A DNA stretch of 64,000 nt from NCBI GenBank assembly GCA_002501085.1, contig DLRL01000056.1:1-64000 (forward strand), written 5' to 3'. A program made the translations under genes and the position numbers. The DNA comes from Gemmatimonadales bacterium UBA7889. Lineage in GTDB: Bacteria; Gemmatimonadota; Gemmatimonadetes; Longimicrobiales; Gaopeijiaceae. The notes under the pieces are model-generated. The model did no database searches. It was not told the origin of the DNA and saw only the letters and a program-made list of their open reading frames with translations. Below are positions 61,709-64,000 of the stretch, piece after piece. Numbering within the stretch: the stretch's first letter is position 1; every line of letters begins with the position of its first letter.

Positions 61709-64000
61709 ATGAAAAATATTGTCTTTTCTACTGCTGCGCTGGGTATGATGCTCGTGCTCTCAGGAGCTCGGGCTGAAGTGGGACCAGTATGGCAAAAAAC
61801 CAGTGTTTATAAGCCTTCCCAGCTCGCGGCCAACCTTCATGAAGATAGTGAGGATGTGTCACCAAATGATGTAATCCAGGACACTTGCGTACGGTGTCAT
61901 AACGACCGCCGCCTCAGTGGGAATCTCTCTCTAGTTGGTTTCGACGCCGATGAAGCTGACCAAAACGCGGAAATCGCCGAACGGATGATCCGTAAACTCC
62001 GGGCTGGAATGATGCCCCCGGTTGGAGCGAGGAGACCTGGAGGTGACACGCTCCAAACAGTCGTCGAAGAGCTTGAGCGAGTGGTTGATGCTTCGGCATC
62101 GCGAAACCCGAATCCTGGTGGCCGAACCTTCCAGCGCCTTAATCGGGCTGAGTACGAACAGGCCATCAGAGACCTACTGCTCCTCAAGGTCGATGCCAGC
62201 GAGTGGCTTCAGAGTGACCAGATGAGTGCCAATTTCGATAATATCGCCGATGTACAGTCGCTTTCAGCCACTCTGCTTGAGTCTTATCTGAATGCAGCGA
62301 GCGAGATTAGCCGGTGGGCTCTGGGTAATCGGAGCGCTCCACCTGTAGACCAAGTCTATAAGCTTCCAGAGTACATCTCCCAACATCCGTGGGACCACGT
62401 GGTGGGTGCCCCGTATGGCACCCGTGGCGGCATCGTAGTCGACCATGTATTTCCGGCTGATGCGGAGTATGTGTTCGCGATGACATTCACCGGTGGCCGG
62501 AATGCCAGGCTTGAGGACGTGGATATATCGATCGATGGTGAGCGAGTCGCCATCCTTCACTACACGCGTTCTGGAGCTGGAGCGGATGGTCGTGGTGGTG
62601 CGGGGATCAGAACGGAACCGATCATGCTTCGTGCAGGACAGCACAAGGTCTCAGCGGCGTTTATCCGCCGAGGAGATGGCCCGTACGAAGATCTTCTTCG
62701 TCCGCACGAGTGGTCGTTAGCGGGTGGGGGTTCAGGCGGAAATGGAATCACATCGCTGCCGCATTTGCGCGACCTGATTGTCAGTGGTCCCTATAACACA
62801 ACAGGGATCTCGGAGACTGCTACTCGCTCTAAGATCTTTTCCTGCCGACCGACCGTGCCGAGTGAGGAACTAGGGTGCGCCAGGGAGATCGTGTCCCGGC
62901 TCGGTAGTGAAGCGTATAGGCGCCCTCTGTCGGATAATGACATATCAGGTCTCATGAACTTCTACGCTGACGGCTCTGAACGTGGTGGCTTTGAGGCTGG
63001 AGTGAGAAGAGCGCTCGAGGCGATACTCGCAAGCCCACACTTCGTGTTCCGGTTCGAGCGAGAGCCTGGAAAAATGGATCCTGGTGAGGCGTATCGGCTA
63101 TCGGATGTGGATCTTGCCTCACGGCTTTCTTTCTTCCTATGGGGCACGCCCCCAGATGCTGAATTGCTTGAGATTGCAGCGGAAGGGGATCTCTCGGACA
63201 AAGAGCTTGAGAGGCAGACGCGGAGAATGCTTGCAGACCCCCGTTCTGAGGCGCTAGGCACGCGTTTCGCAGGGCTCTGGCTACGACTGCAGGATCTCTA
63301 CAAGAATCGTCCGGATCCCAATTTCTATCCGAACTTTGATGAAAATCTTGCGGATGCGATGCGGAAAGAGACGGAACTCTTCTTTTATAACCTGGTCCGC
63401 GAGGACAAGAGCTTCTTAGAGTTCTTCGGTGCCGATTACACCTTCGTGAATGAACGCCTTGCCAGGCACTACGGAATTCCTGGTGTGTCAGGGGACCATT
63501 TCCGGCGCGTCACTTATTCGGATGATCGCCGCCGCGGACTCTTGGGCCAGGGAAGTGTGTTAGTCCTGACCTCCCTGGCGAATCGCACTTCTCCGGTGCT
63601 CCGTGGTAAATGGGTCATGGAAGTCTTACTAGGCTCGCCGCCGCCGCCGCCGCCGCCGGGCGTACCTGACTTGGATGAAACCGGAACTGTCTCCGGTGGA
63701 AAATTTCTCACGACGCGAGAGAGGATGGAGCTTCACAGGGCGAACCCTGTTTGTAACTCGTGTCACAGTATGATGGACCCCATCGGTCTAGCGCTTGATA
63801 ACTTTGATGTGACGGGCACCTGGCGACTTAGAGAGAATGGAAATCCGCTAGATACGCGCGGGGATTTCTATGATGGTACGCCGGTATCTACGCCTGCGGA
63901 GCTTGTCGACGCATTACTAGGCAGGCCGATTCCACTGGTCAGGAACTTCACGGAGAACCTGATGGCTTACGCACTCGGACGACGTGTTGAGTATTACGAT
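61709..64000 (+). CDS. DUF1592-family cytochrome-like protein, cut by window edge
   Basis: An open frame of 764 codons from ATG 61709 to the window edge. After a Sec signal (LSGARA) comes C-V-R-C-H, a c-type haem motif, then the DUF1587 region (RTFQRLNRAEYEQAIRDLL), a middle beta domain, the DUF1595/DUF1592 region (SPHFVFRFEREPG), the DUF1588 region (GLLGQGSVLVLTSLANRTSPV followed by GSPPPPPPPGVPDL), C-N-S-C-H and the DUF1585 region (RNFTENLMAYALGRRVEYYD). Such proteins are widespread in Planctomycetota and related phyla; function unknown. GGGGGG lies about 12 bases before the ATG. Probably close to complete. Confidence 0.92.
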   Translation, partial: MKNIVFSTAALGMMLVLSGARAEVGPVWQKTSVYKPSQLAANLHEDSEDVSPNDVIQDTCVRCHNDRRLSGNLSLVGFDADEADQNAEIAERMIRKLRAGMMPPVGARRPGGDTLQTVVEELERVVDASASRNPNPGGRTFQRLNRAEYEQAIRDLLLLKVDASEWLQSDQMSANFDNIADVQSLSATLLESYLNAASEISRWALGNRSAPPVDQVYKLPEYISQHPWDHVVGAPYGTRGGIVVDHVFPADAEYVFAMTFTGGRNARLEDVDISIDGERVAILHYTRSGAGADGRGGAGIRTEPIMLRAGQHKVSAAFIRRGDGPYEDLLRPHEWSLAGGGSGGNGITSLPHLRDLIVSGPYNTTGISETATRSKIFSCRPTVPSEELGCAREIVSRLGSEAYRRPLSDNDISGLMNFYADGSERGGFEAGVRRALEAILASPHFVFRFEREPGKMDPGEAYRLSDVDLASRLSFFLWGTPPDAELLEIAAEGDLSDKELERQTRRMLADPRSEALGTRFAGLWLRLQDLYKNRPDPNFYPNFDENLADAMRKETELFFYNLVREDKSFLEFFGADYTFVNERLARHYGIPGVSGDHFRRVTYSDDRRRGLLGQGSVLVLTSLANRTSPVLRGKWVMEVLLGSPPPPPPPGVPDLDETGTVSGGKFLTTRERMELHRANPVCNSCHSMMDPIGLALDNFDVTGTWRLRENGNPLDTRGDFYDGTPVSTPAELVDALLGRPIPLVRNFTENLMAYALGRRVEYYD

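Noticed and set aside
63641..63664. GCC/CCG triplet run
   Set aside because: It encodes the polyproline stretch typical of the DUF1588 region, so it needs no other explanation.
1..64000. Mobile elements, CRISPR arrays, rRNA and tRNA genes
   Set aside because: I looked for transposase or integrase products, regularly spaced repeats and RNA gene signatures and saw none.

Overview
This window comes from a bacterial chromosome of middling GC content. It contains no transposase, integrase, phage gene, CRISPR array, rRNA or tRNA that I can recognise. Most proteins carry Sec, Tat or lipoprotein export signals. The families include exported S9 and M14 peptidases, a DUF5117-type metalloprotease, DUF1028, DinB, LVIVD and TolB-like propellers, SUMF1-like and DUF1592 proteins, and a TonB-dependent receptor ending in Phe. 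Together they suggest a Gram-negative, protein- and amino-acid-degrading heterotroph. The gene families fit Gemmatimonadota or a neighbouring phylum, but that placement is an inference and no marker gene proves it.

Layout. Positions 1-8.8 kb hold mostly minus-strand genes: a DUF2306 membrane protein (cut by the edge), a lipoprotein hydrolase, an LVIVD protein, a DUF305 lipoprotein, an exported amidohydrolase, a SUMF1-like protein and an RnfD-like membrane protein with a Sel1-like tail. Positions 8.9-15.4 kb hold the only anabolic block: ilvB-ilvN-ilvC-ilvD, followed by chorismate mutase and pheA. Each half of this block is preceded by a small leader ORF and an intrinsic terminator pressed against the first structural gene. 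The ilv leader is very rich in Leu/Val codons and the phe leader has a Leu-Leu-Phe-Phe stretch, so both look like ribosome-mediated attenuators. Positions 15.5-41 kb carry exported aminotransferase, esterase, creatininase-like, amine-oxidase-like, peptidase, TonB-receptor, DinB, aldolase-like, MBL and DUF1028 genes. Positions 41-53.5 kb hold very large exported hydrolases. Positions 53.7-59.2 kb hold a tight operon of an MMPL transporter, an APC permease, an aldo/keto reductase-RidA fusion and a cupin. Positions 59.2-64 kb hold a second DUF1028 protein, a Tat-exported HisC-like aminotransferase and a DUF1592-type cytochrome protein cut by the right edge.

How the genes may work together (inference). 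The exported peptidases break down peptides outside the cytoplasm. The receptor and permease import products, and aminotransferases, an FAD-dependent oxidoreductase, RidA-like and DUF1028 proteins process amino acids and reactive by-products. Against that background, attenuation of the ilv and phe operons would switch off branched-chain and Phe synthesis when dietary amino acids are plentiful.

Most notable observations: the paired ilv and phe attenuators; an FAD oxidoreductase whose best start is a rare ATT codon behind a perfect ribosome binding site and coupled to a broken small ORF; two exported creatininase-like paralogs that have lost most of the known metal ligands; a tandem pair of HpcH/HpaI-aldolase-like lipoproteins, one lacking a metal ligand; and an AKR-RidA fusion.
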